8,603 nucleotides of DNA from Flavobacteriales bacterium UBA5422. Lineage in GTDB: Bacteria; Bacteroidota; Bacteroidia; Flavobacteriales_D; Crocinitomicaceae. Positions within the stretch are counted from its first letter, which is position 1. Each line of letters opens with the position of its first letter. Under the pieces are notes generated by a model that saw only the letters and a list, made by a program, of their open reading frames with translations, ran no database searches and was not told the DNA's origin. The position numbers and the translations under genes were made by a program. Location of the stretch: assembly GCA_002409405.1 (NCBI GenBank), contig DHNG01000029.1, forward strand, positions 32,463 to 41,065, read 5' to 3'. Below, piece by piece: positions 1-5,552 of this stretch.

Positions 1-20
1 ATTCCATCATCTTCCTTTTG

Positions 21-54
21 AATGCTTCCTTTGCGTCTTCGCGCCTTAGCGAGC
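21..54. repeat. Left direct repeat, CTTNGCGN octamer array
   Basis: This is the left copy of an imperfect 34-bp direct repeat. It matches 616-649 at 30 of 34 positions in the same orientation. Its core (29-52) is three tandem octamers: CTTTGCGT, CTTCGCGC and CTTAGCGA. Both copies begin with AATGC and end GAGC, and both follow a C/T-rich stretch beginning CATC (from 6 here). The two copies bracket the GxxExxY gene. I recall similar AAGNCGCAAAG-type arrays in intergenic DNA of other bacteria, but could not check that here. The repeat itself is seen directly; a role as a mobility or recognition site is inference. Confidence 0.8.
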
Positions 55-167
55 CGATTAACAGCTCCAACATTGATTGCACCTTTTCTTGCCAAGCCAC
101 GATGAATTTTTGAACGAGAATACTTCAAATCCTTGTAAATCAAAAAAAATATCATTAACTTAAAAGG

Positions 168-545
168 ATGATTGAGAATGAAATAGCAGCAATTATTGTA
201 AATACATCTTATAAAATCCACCTAACCCTCGGTCCTGGATTATTTGAGTCCGTTTATGAAGAAATTCTGACACACGAACTAAAAGAAAAAGGATTACGTG
301 TAGAAAGACAAAAAACAATTCCCGTTTTATGGAAAAAATTGAAAATGGATGTGGGATTTCGCGCAGACCTGATCGTTGAAGACAAGGTAATCATTGAAAT
401 AAAATCAGTTGAGAAAATCACACTGACACATAAAAAACAATTACTCACCTATCTAAAAATCACAGACCTGAAACTAGGATTGTTAATCAACTTTAATGAA
501 GGATTAATCAGGAACGGAATTACAAGAATTGTGAACAGACTCTAA
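168..545 (+). CDS. GxxExxY family protein, PD-(D/E)XK nuclease-like
   Basis: A 125-residue protein of the GxxExxY family (PDDEXK_3 type). The signature is G24-L-F-E27-S-V-Y30. It is followed by a likely PD-(D/E)XK core: R65-A-D67 at the end of a strand, then E77-I-K79 ten residues later, and Q91-L-L-T-Y95 in the next helix. Length and N-terminus fit the usual family size, which supports the ATG at 168 even though the AAAAGG just upstream touches the start codon with no normal spacing. The fold predicts metal-dependent nucleic acid cleavage or binding, but no biochemical role is established for the family that I know of. There is no signal peptide or membrane segment. The gene stands alone, flanked by direct repeats, and is about 33% GC by hand count over 181-540, lower than stretches sampled from the next gene. 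Family assignment is firm; nuclease activity is inference. Confidence 0.9.
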   Translation: MIENEIAAIIVNTSYKIHLTLGPGLFESVYEEILTHELKEKGLRVERQKTIPVLWKKLKMDVGFRADLIVEDKVIIEIKSVEKITLTHKKQLLTYLKITDLKLGLLINFNEGLIRNGITRIVNRL

Positions 546-615
546 ATAGATGTGTATCAATGGTAAAGCATCTTTTACATTAGGGTATTAAACATCTCCT
601 TCTTCCCCTAGGCAT

Positions 616-649
616 AATGCATCCTTCGCGTCTTAGCGCCTTGGCGAGC
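616..649. repeat. Right direct repeat, CTTNGCGN octamer array
   Basis: The right copy of the direct repeat at 21-54. Its core (624-647) is CTTCGCGT, CTTAGCGC and CTTGGCGA. Within the octamers, the only differences from the left copy fall at the fourth base of each octamer; the eighth bases run T, C, A in both copies. The one other mismatch is just after AATGC. It lies 70 bp downstream of the GxxExxY stop codon. The rest of 546-840 holds no gene that I can see, only AT-rich sequence leading to the next promoter. Confidence 0.8.
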
Positions 650-800
650 AATTACTACAAATCACATTCCACCACTCCAGATTAATAGTATAAATCCCTG
701 ACGTAAGATCAGACATTTTTTATCAACCCCTTCTTTTCATCCACTGCCGAAGGATAATGTTTATTTAACCAAAAAATAATGCAAAGTCGTTAAAATACAC

Positions 801-808
801 TATTTTTG
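801..808 (+). promoter_or_regulatory. Bacteroidota -7 element for the speD-speE fusion gene
   Basis: TATTTTTG matches the TAnnTTTG -7 consensus of Bacteroidota primary promoters. It would start transcription near 813-815, leaving a leader of about 26 nt ahead of the ATG at 841. The -33 position carries only a weak match (ATG at 779-781, 19 nt upstream, against TTG). The element is followed by GCCCTCT, the same bases that follow the maeB element at 7144-7151. Confidence 0.6.
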
Positions 809-840
809 CCCTCTAATTTTAAAATTTATCGAAAAGAAAA

Positions 841-2127
841 ATGAGTAACGTAGCACTTGGTAATCATATTCTCGTAGAGTTTATGAACTGTGATCCACAC
901 ATTATGAATGATGTGGCAACAATTGAGCGTGACATGGTTGATGCAGCAAGAAAAGCTGGAGCAACGGTTATCAACTCAACATTTCACCATTTTTCTCCTT
1001 ATGGAGTTTCTGGTGTAGTGGTTATCCAAGAAAGCCATTTAGCCATACATACATGGCCGGAATACGGATATGCTGCTGTTGACTTGTTTACATGCGGGGA
1101 AATGGATGCATGGATTTCATTTGACTATTTGAAAGAATGTTTCAAATCAAAATCCTATTCAGCATTGGAAATGAAGAGAGGTTCTGTAAACTTGTTGACA
1201 CGCAATGATTTTGACATGACAACAATGCGTGAAAAAGCTGCTGAATGGAGAAATCCGGAATTTTACACACGAAATGTATGGTTCACAGATAAGGATGAAG
1301 ACCAGGCACTTTCACTGCGTTTTACAGGTGAAGTATTCTTCGATGTTCAGTCACCTTTCCAACGCGTTCGCATCCTCGAATCGACAAAGTATGGAAAAAT
1401 GCTGGCATTGGACGACATGGTCATGACGACAATCAACGATGAATTCCATTACCACGAAATGATTTCACATCCTGCGCTATTTACACATGGAAATGCTAAA
1501 AATATCCTGGTAATCGGTGGGGGAGACGGAGGGACTGTAAGAGAGATCCTGCGCCATGAAGGAGTTGAGAAAGTAACAATGGTAGAAATTGACGGAGAAG
1601 TAATCAAGGCATGTAAAGAGCATCTGCCGCAAATTGCTGCCGCTTTTGATAATCCGAAACTGGACTTGAAAGTTGATGACGGAATCGCGTACATTAAAAA
1701 CGCAGCACCTCAGTCATTTGATATCATCATCGTAGATGGTTCAGATCCTGTGGGGCCGGCGGAAGGTTTGTTTTCAGTAGAGTTTTATACCAACTGTTTC
1801 AATGCATTGAAAGAGGGAGGTATCCTTGTTGCTCAGGGAGAGTCACCTAAATTTAACGAGAAAGCATTTGCAGAATTAAACCATACGTTGCAGGATATCT
1901 TTGGAAAAGAGAATGCTCCGGTTTCCTTGTTCTATGTTCCGACATACCCGACAGGAATGTGGAGTTTCCAATATGGAATCAAAGGAGGAATCGCTCCGAA
2001 AGCAATTACAAACGAAGCAGCAATTGATGCATTTGTCGATGCGAAAGGATTGAGATACTACAATTCGGATATTCACAAAGCAAGTTTCGCGACACCAAAT
2101 TTCGTTAAGACGTTGATTAAGAAATAA
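841..2127 (+). CDS. Fused S-adenosylmethionine decarboxylase / spermidine synthase
   Basis: A 428-residue fusion of two consecutive spermidine-pathway enzymes. Residues 1 to about 120 are a SpeD-type pyruvoyl AdoMet decarboxylase. The self-cleavage site is E64-S65 (Ser65 becomes the pyruvoyl group), with His70 in HTWPEYGY and Cys85 in FTCG; these correspond to Ser63, His68 and Cys83 of the Thermotoga enzyme. After a linker of about 20 residues, residues 141-428 are a spermidine synthase: the nucleotide-binding loop GGGDGG at 226-231, E249-I-D251, D279-D280, and the catalytic VDGSDPVGP segment with D299 and D302. The predicted reactions are AdoMet decarboxylation and transfer of the aminopropyl group to putrescine, in the cytosol. 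The ATG at 841 has an A-rich leader and begins the SpeD domain directly. It has its own promoter and terminator, so it is probably monocistronic. Some SpeD relatives use ornithine or arginine instead; the motifs here look like ordinary AdoMet decarboxylase, but substrate identity is not proven by sequence. speDE would be a natural label. Confidence 0.95.
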   Translation: MSNVALGNHILVEFMNCDPHIMNDVATIERDMVDAARKAGATVINSTFHHFSPYGVSGVVVIQESHLAIHTWPEYGYAAVDLFTCGEMDAWISFDYLKECFKSKSYSALEMKRGSVNLLTRNDFDMTTMREKAAEWRNPEFYTRNVWFTDKDEDQALSLRFTGEVFFDVQSPFQRVRILESTKYGKMLALDDMVMTTINDEFHYHEMISHPALFTHGNAKNILVIGGGDGGTVREILRHEGVEKVTMVEIDGEVIKACKEHLPQIAAAFDNPKLDLKVDDGIAYIKNAAPQSFDIIIVDGSDPVGPAEGLFSVEFYTNCFNALKEGGILVAQGESPKFNEKAFAELNHTLQDIFGKENAPVSLFYVPTYPTGMWSFQYGIKGGIAPKAITNEAAIDAFVDAKGLRYYNSDIHKASFATPNFVKTLIKK

Positions 2128-2152
2128 TCTTTAGTTAGTCTTTATATTCTTG

Positions 2153-2184
2153 AAAAAGCCACGTTGTTCGGACGTGGCTTTTTT
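2153..2184 (+). terminator. Rho-independent terminator of the speD-speE fusion gene
   Basis: A perfect 12-bp inverted repeat, with left arm AAAAAGCCACGT (2153-2164), a 7-nt loop and right arm ACGTGGCTTTTT (2172-2183), runs into a T tract. It begins 25 nt after the stop codon at 2127 and separates this gene from the next one. Confidence 0.92.
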
Positions 2185-2246
2185 CTTTTTAAGGATATAT
2201 TTATCCATGAATCAGCTTTTTAACATTTTATTTCAAATAAAATAGA

Positions 2247-2254
2247 TAACTTTG
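2247..2254 (+). promoter_or_regulatory. Bacteroidota -7 element for the 2329 gene
   Basis: TAACTTTG is an exact match to TAnnTTTG, located between the upstream terminator and the gene at 2329. It predicts a transcript starting near 2260 with a leader of about 70 nt, longer than at the other promoters here. No clear TTG is present at the -33 position. Confidence 0.5.
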
Positions 2255-2328
2255 TTTTATTCGCCACTGAAACATCAAAAACACAAAAACTACTGCATTC
2301 ACTGTTGATTTGTACTAAGGAAAAAGAC

Positions 2329-2784
2329 GTGAAAGAAAAACAAGATTTAGTAAATTTTTTTGAGTTTGAAGACTTAATAATGGGGCTTCGTGCAGATGGT
2401 ATTATCCATGCCTACGTAAAGAGCGAAGCAGTTGTAAACAAACAAATGCAGCTAAACATTATTCATTCAATCATCGAGTTGAAAAACGGAGATCAGCGAA
2501 AATATCCGGCGATTGTTGAATTCGGCGAATTTATTTCTATTGCGGATGATGTTGTCCAGCATACGGAGCTGCCATTCAAAGATCATGTATTGAGTATTTC
2601 CATGTATGCCAAGAACATGGCCGATAGAATTTTGGCAAAATATTATACAAACCGCTTTAAGACATCCTCTCGATTTGTGATATTCGGTGTTTTCGAGGAA
2701 GCAGTTCAGTATTCCTACGATAAAATGAAAGAAGCAGGAATGCGGTTTAACCCGATTTATCCTGCTTCACATAAAGAATATTAA
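2329..2784 (+). CDS. Conserved-looking protein of unknown function, possibly DUF7793-like
   Basis: A cytosolic protein of 151 residues if it starts at the GTG at 2329, which is preceded by AAGG at 2317-2320 with 8-nt spacing. A TTG at 2305 is in frame and would add 8 residues but has no purine-rich site upstream, so GTG is preferred. No signal peptide, membrane segment or catalytic motif is visible. The pattern is strands and helices: a strand pair with L20-R-A-D-G-I-I-H-A at 20-28, then a helix, a strand before residue 65, and a C-terminal half with alternating strand and helix ending near YDKMKEAG. This resembles the small Bacteroidota proteins grouped as DUF7793, which have a STAS-like feel, but I recognise it only by general pattern. 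It is separately promoted and convergent with the stress operon (11-bp gap), so it is probably not part of either neighbour's pathway. Confidence 0.8.
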   Translation: MKEKQDLVNFFEFEDLIMGLRADGIIHAYVKSEAVVNKQMQLNIIHSIIELKNGDQRKYPAIVEFGEFISIADDVVQHTELPFKDHVLSISMYAKNMADRILAKYYTNRFKTSSRFVIFGVFEEAVQYSYDKMKEAGMRFNPIYPASHKEY

Positions 2785-2795
2785 TGTGATTTTCA

Positions 2796-3077
2796 TCACG
2801 AAAGCACATCCCTGATTTCTTCCGTTTTATCAAATACACTTTTTGCAAACGGGCACAACGGAATGATTTTTAAGTCATTTTTCCGCGCATATTCAACTGC
2901 AGCCAGCACCATTTTTTTTCCGACACCTCTTCCGTTGAATGCAGGGTTTACTTCTGTATGATCGATGATAAACTTGTGTTCACCAGCCCATGAGTAGGTC
3001 ATTCTGCCTGCCTCTTTACCGTCTTCAACCGCTTTGAAAAATCCTTTCGTTTCGTTGTTGATATGTTCTATTTCCAT
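2796..3077 (-). CDS. Small GNAT-like N-acetyltransferase (YjdJ/NATD1 type)
   Basis: A 93-residue single-domain protein of the short GCN5-related acetyltransferase group (Acetyltransf_CG type), which normally runs about 90-100 residues. The acetyl-CoA loop is G49-R-G-V-G-K-K55, preceded by the strand containing H40-T-E-V-N-P45. A later strand carries the typical P73-L-C75-P-F sequence, whose cysteine is conserved in the group. The substrate is unknown for these minimal proteins. It is the last gene of the four-gene minus-strand unit, starting 32 nt after the OsmC-like gene, with A-rich sequence AAAAAGAC ahead of the ATG. Its position after a peroxide-type enzyme suggests a stress-related role, which is inference. 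No convincing terminator follows it in the 11-bp gap to the convergent gene. Confidence 0.88.
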   Translation of the reverse strand: MEIEHINNETKGFFKAVEDGKEAGRMTYSWAGEHKFIIDHTEVNPAFNGRGVGKKMVLAAVEYARKNDLKIIPLCPFAKSVFDKTEEIRDVLS

Positions 3078-3109
3078 GTCTTTTTAATTTATCTATTAAT
3101 TCAAATAAT

Positions 3110-3502
3110 TCAAAATTTAATCTCCGTACGAATTTCCAATCCTCTACTCAACAGTTTGTGAACAGGGCACGCGTTTGCAATTGCCAACAGCCGTGTTTGT
3201 TGTTGTTCATCAATTTCCCCGCTTATTTCAACGACCCGGTGCATCGACGGATTTTTTTTATCTTCATCATGTAATGTAACCTTGACAGTGATTTCAGTTA
3301 CGTTCCATTCTTTTCTGTCTGCATACATACGTAAAGTAATCGAAGTACAGGAAGCGAGTGAGCTACAGAGTAATTCACCGGGACTCATTCCCAGATTTTG
3401 CCCTCCCAGATGAACAGGTTCATCACCCGTAATTGCGTGGTCAGATGAGTGAATGATTGTTTTGTAACGTGCTTTCCCCGTCGTTGCAGTTATGTGTTCC
3501 AT
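3110..3502 (-). CDS. OsmC/Ohr family protein, probable thiol peroxidase
   Basis: A 130-residue OsmC-family protein of near-complete family length. The peroxidatic cysteine is Cys52 in S47-S-L-A-S-C-T53 and the resolving cysteine is Cys112 in N110-A-C-P-V-H-K116. Glu43 (M39-S-P-G-E-L-L45) precedes the first cysteine by nine residues, as in the family, where it helps position the peroxidatic Cys. Such enzymes reduce organic hydroperoxides with dithiol (often lipoyl) electron donors in the cytosol, although many YhfA-like members have untested substrates. It starts only 3 nt after the upstream pirin stop codon, so the two are almost certainly cotranscribed and perhaps translationally coupled. 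No clear Shine-Dalgarno site is present, as is common in this phylum. Confidence 0.93.
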   Translation of the reverse strand: MEHITATTGKARYKTIIHSSDHAITGDEPVHLGGQNLGMSPGELLCSSLASCTSITLRMYADRKEWNVTEITVKVTLHDEDKKNPSMHRVVEISGEIDEQQQTRLLAIANACPVHKLLSRGLEIRTEIKF

Positions 3503-3505
3503 AGA

Positions 3506-4390
3506 TTATTTTTTGAGTGAGTAATCCGGTAAAGGAACAAACTCCGTTTCATTCGGTACCTTCGGGAATTTCTGTTCCAACCAGTCGTGTTTTGCCTGTT
3601 CAATGAGTTCCCGTTCTGAACTGACAAAGTTCCAGTGAATGTAACGACTTTCAGGAAATGCATCCCCACCGAAAATATAAATAGTGGTATGTTCCGTTAG
3701 TTCCATTTGACACAACTTGGTATCTTTTGCAATTAAAATTTGTTTCGGACCATATTCATGCCCGTCACTTTTAATGGAACCCTCCAGGATATATAATGCA
3801 CTTTCCCCGAACAAATGTTCCCCGATATTGATAGAAACGGCAGCAGTGCTTTTTATTTCTATGAAATACAGTGGACTGTGAACCGGTACCGGAGATGTTT
3901 TTCCAAATGCTTCACCGGCTACTAATTTGATCTGTACACCGTCCTGCTCCCACTGAGGAATGTCTTTTGCTTCAATGTGATGAAAACTAGGTTCACTCTG
4001 CTCCAGATGCTTCGGCAATGCCACCCAAATCTGAAGTCCGTGCAACCGTTTCTCTGAAGTTCGTAAGTATTCCGGTGTTCGCTCCGAATGTACAACTCCT
4101 TTCCCTGCAGTCATCCAGTTGACCGCTCCCGGTTGGATTTCCATCTCAGTTCCAAGGCTGTCGCGGTGAAAAATAGCACCTTCAAAGAGATACGTCAATG
4201 TTGATAATCCGATGTGCGGGTGAGGGGGGACATCCAGGTTTTGATAGTCTTTTAACTGAGCCGGTCCCATGTGATCAATAAAGACAAATGGTCCCACAGA
4301 TCGTTTTTCCCGAAAAGGGAGCAAGCGGCCGACCAGGAAATTTCCAATGTCGGCAGCTCGTTCTTCTATGATTAACTGAATATTTGACAT
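3506..4390 (-). CDS. Pirin family protein (second gene of operon)
   Basis: A 294-residue bicupin pirin. The N-terminal cupin carries the metal site H57-P-H59 and H101-S-E103, the same spacing and numbering as the quercetinase-type YhhW of E. coli; G33-P-F-V-F-I-D-H-M-G precedes it. The C-terminal cupin (about 175-260) has no visible metal set. Pirins bind Fe or another divalent metal and have been linked to quercetin dioxygenase activity, redox sensing or control of metabolic enzymes; which applies here cannot be told from sequence. The start ATG at 4390 follows the upstream pirin stop by 32 nt and has an A/T-rich leader. It is a paralogue of the neighbouring gene, but the metal-site motifs differ (HPHIGL against HPHRGF), so the duplication is old rather than recent. 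Confidence 0.94.
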   Translation of the reverse strand: MSNIQLIIEERAADIGNFLVGRLLPFREKRSVGPFVFIDHMGPAQLKDYQNLDVPPHPHIGLSTLTYLFEGAIFHRDSLGTEMEIQPGAVNWMTAGKGVVHSERTPEYLRTSEKRLHGLQIWVALPKHLEQSEPSFHHIEAKDIPQWEQDGVQIKLVAGEAFGKTSPVPVHSPLYFIEIKSTAAVSINIGEHLFGESALYILEGSIKSDGHEYGPKQILIAKDTKLCQMELTEHTTIYIFGGDAFPESRYIHWNFVSSERELIEQAKHDWLEQKFPKVPNETEFVPLPDYSLKK

Positions 4391-4422
4391 ACTGTATTTT
4401 TTCTAAAAATAACTGTTTTTGA

Positions 4423-5301
4423 TCAATCCTCCAAGTAACCGAATTTTCCCTGATTAAAATCGTTGAACGCTTCAATTAATTCTTCCCGTGTGTTCATTAC
4501 AAAAGGTCCGTGCGCTGCAATCGGCTCATCGATCGGTTCCCCGCTCAATACCAAAACCACTGCATCTTCATCTGCTGTGATGGAGAACGTTTCACCGGTG
4601 TTTTCAAATAACGCCAGGTGATCTGTCGGTACTTTTTCGGTGTTGTTGACGGTAACACTCCCTTCAATAACCAGTATAAGAGTGTTGTAGTTTGCCGGGA
4701 AATTAAATGAAGCAGTTCCTCCTGTTTTTAATTTAGCATTCAGCATGTGTACAGGTGTAAATGTCGATGCAGCTCCCGTTACGCCGTTGTATTCCCCTGC
4801 AATTACTTCCACTTCACCGCTATTGTTTTCTAATTGGAAGCGTGGAATAGCTTCATTTTTAATTGCCTGGTACTTCGGAGTGCTCATTTTGTCCTTTGCC
4901 GGAAGGTTGACCCACAATTGCACCATTTGAAAAATACCTCCTTCTTTGCTGAATGTCTCTTCGTGGTATTCTTTGTGTAAAACACCAGAAGCTGCAGTCA
5001 TCCATTGAACGTCTCCTTCCCCGATGATTCCGCCACCGCCGCTGCTGTCGTGATGTGCTACTCTTCCTTTGTAAGCGATCGTAACGGTTTCAAAACCTCT
5101 GTGGGGATGAACACCAACACCTTTCGGATGTGTGCTGGGCGCAAACCGGAATTTTGAATTGTAATCCAACATAATAAAAGGAGTCATTCGCTGCATATCT
5201 AAACGATAAGCACTCGGAATAAAATTGTGTACTCTGAAGCCGTCACCTACGAAATGTGGTTCTCGTGGAGAAACAACAATTTCTATATTTTTTGTTGCCA
5301 T
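4423..5301 (-). CDS. Pirin family protein (first gene of operon)
   Basis: A 292-residue bicupin pirin heading the minus-strand unit. The metal ligands are H65-P-H67 in the G-V-H-P-H-R-G-F-E motif, then H109 and E111 in G106-V-L-H-K-E-Y. A glycine run at 88-91 sits in the loop between strands of the first cupin. The C-terminus has the typical pirin ending M-N-T-R-E-E then G-K-F-G (about 269-288). The start at 5301 lies about 25 nt below a likely transcription start. The HPHRGFE form is the commoner, YhaK/human-pirin-like type, so this and the next gene probably represent two subfamilies with separate roles. The stress context with the OsmC-like gene downstream suggests redox-linked function, which is inference. 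Confidence 0.94.
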   Translation of the reverse strand: MATKNIEIVVSPREPHFVGDGFRVHNFIPSAYRLDMQRMTPFIMLDYNSKFRFAPSTHPKGVGVHPHRGFETVTIAYKGRVAHHDSSGGGGIIGEGDVQWMTAASGVLHKEYHEETFSKEGGIFQMVQLWVNLPAKDKMSTPKYQAIKNEAIPRFQLENNSGEVEVIAGEYNGVTGAASTFTPVHMLNAKLKTGGTASFNFPANYNTLILVIEGSVTVNNTEKVPTDHLALFENTGETFSITADEDAVVLVLSGEPIDEPIAAHGPFVMNTREELIEAFNDFNQGKFGYLED

Positions 5302-5331
5302 AACATAATGATTTATTGATTAATAACAGTA

Positions 5332-5339
5332 CAAAGTTA
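5332..5339 (-). promoter_or_regulatory. Bacteroidota -7 element for the pirin-OsmC-GNAT operon
   Basis: Read on the minus strand this is TAACTTTG, an exact TAnnTTTG match identical to the element at 2247-2254. It would start transcription near 5325, giving a leader of about 25 nt ahead of the pirin ATG. No clear -33 TTG is seen at the right distance, which may mean the promoter depends on an activator; a dyad lies further upstream at 5383-5405. Confidence 0.55.
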
Positions 5340-5382
5340 CGGGAGAATTAACGGTTGGGCATTGATATATGTTAAGAATGAC

Positions 5383-5405
5383 AAGCACTTGTATCAGAAG
5401 TGTTT
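5383..5405. promoter_or_regulatory. Inverted repeat in the divergent intergenic region, possible operator
   Basis: The arms AAGCACTT (5383-5390) and AAGTGTTT (5398-5405) pair over 8 bp with one G-T wobble and a 7-nt spacer. No T tract follows on either strand, so it is not a terminator. It sits 44 bp or more upstream of the operon's -7 element, a position where an activator could bind, and over 95 bp from the opposite promoter. Operator function is a guess from symmetry and place. Confidence 0.25.
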
Positions 5406-5502
5406 AATAATGAATTCTGAGAAAAAGATAAAAAATGTCAACCTTTTTTAGTTTCCCTTCGTTAAGTATGTATCAACCTGAAATTGTGTTTTTCGCAATT
5501 AG

Positions 5503-5532
5503 TTGTAATTAGAAATAATTTAATTAGTTTTG
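5503..5532 (+). promoter_or_regulatory. Complete Bacteroidota promoter for the T9SS cargo gene
   Basis: A -33 TTG (5503-5505) and a -7 TAGTTTTG (5525-5532, TAnnTTTG) are separated by 19 nt, the consensus spacing. Transcription would begin near 5537-5539, which excludes an in-frame ATG at 5484 and fixes the gene start at 5553. Confidence 0.7.
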
Positions 5533-5552
5533 AATATCTTAAAAAGAAAATT

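Noticed and set aside
549..585. Small hairpins after the GxxExxY gene as a terminator
   Set aside because: Stems are about 5 bp with long loops or AT pairs only; not convincing.
29..647. Octamer arrays as a CRISPR array
   Set aside because: Units are 8 bp with no spacers, only three per site, and no cas genes are present.
1229..2076. Open frames in other phases inside the speD-speE gene
   Set aside because: They are shadows of a strongly conserved coding frame with all catalytic motifs.
2305..2328. TTG at 2305 as the start of the 2329 gene
   Set aside because: It is in frame but has no purine-rich site upstream, while the GTG at 2329 has AAGG at a normal spacing.
2786..2799. Hairpin GTGAT-tttc-ATCAC between the convergent genes as a bidirectional terminator
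   Set aside because: The stem is only 5 bp, overlaps the minus-strand stop codon and has no T tract on either side.
5484..5552. ATG at 5484 as the start of the T9SS cargo gene
   Set aside because: It would put 23 residues before the signal peptide, and it lies upstream of a complete promoter at 5503-5532.
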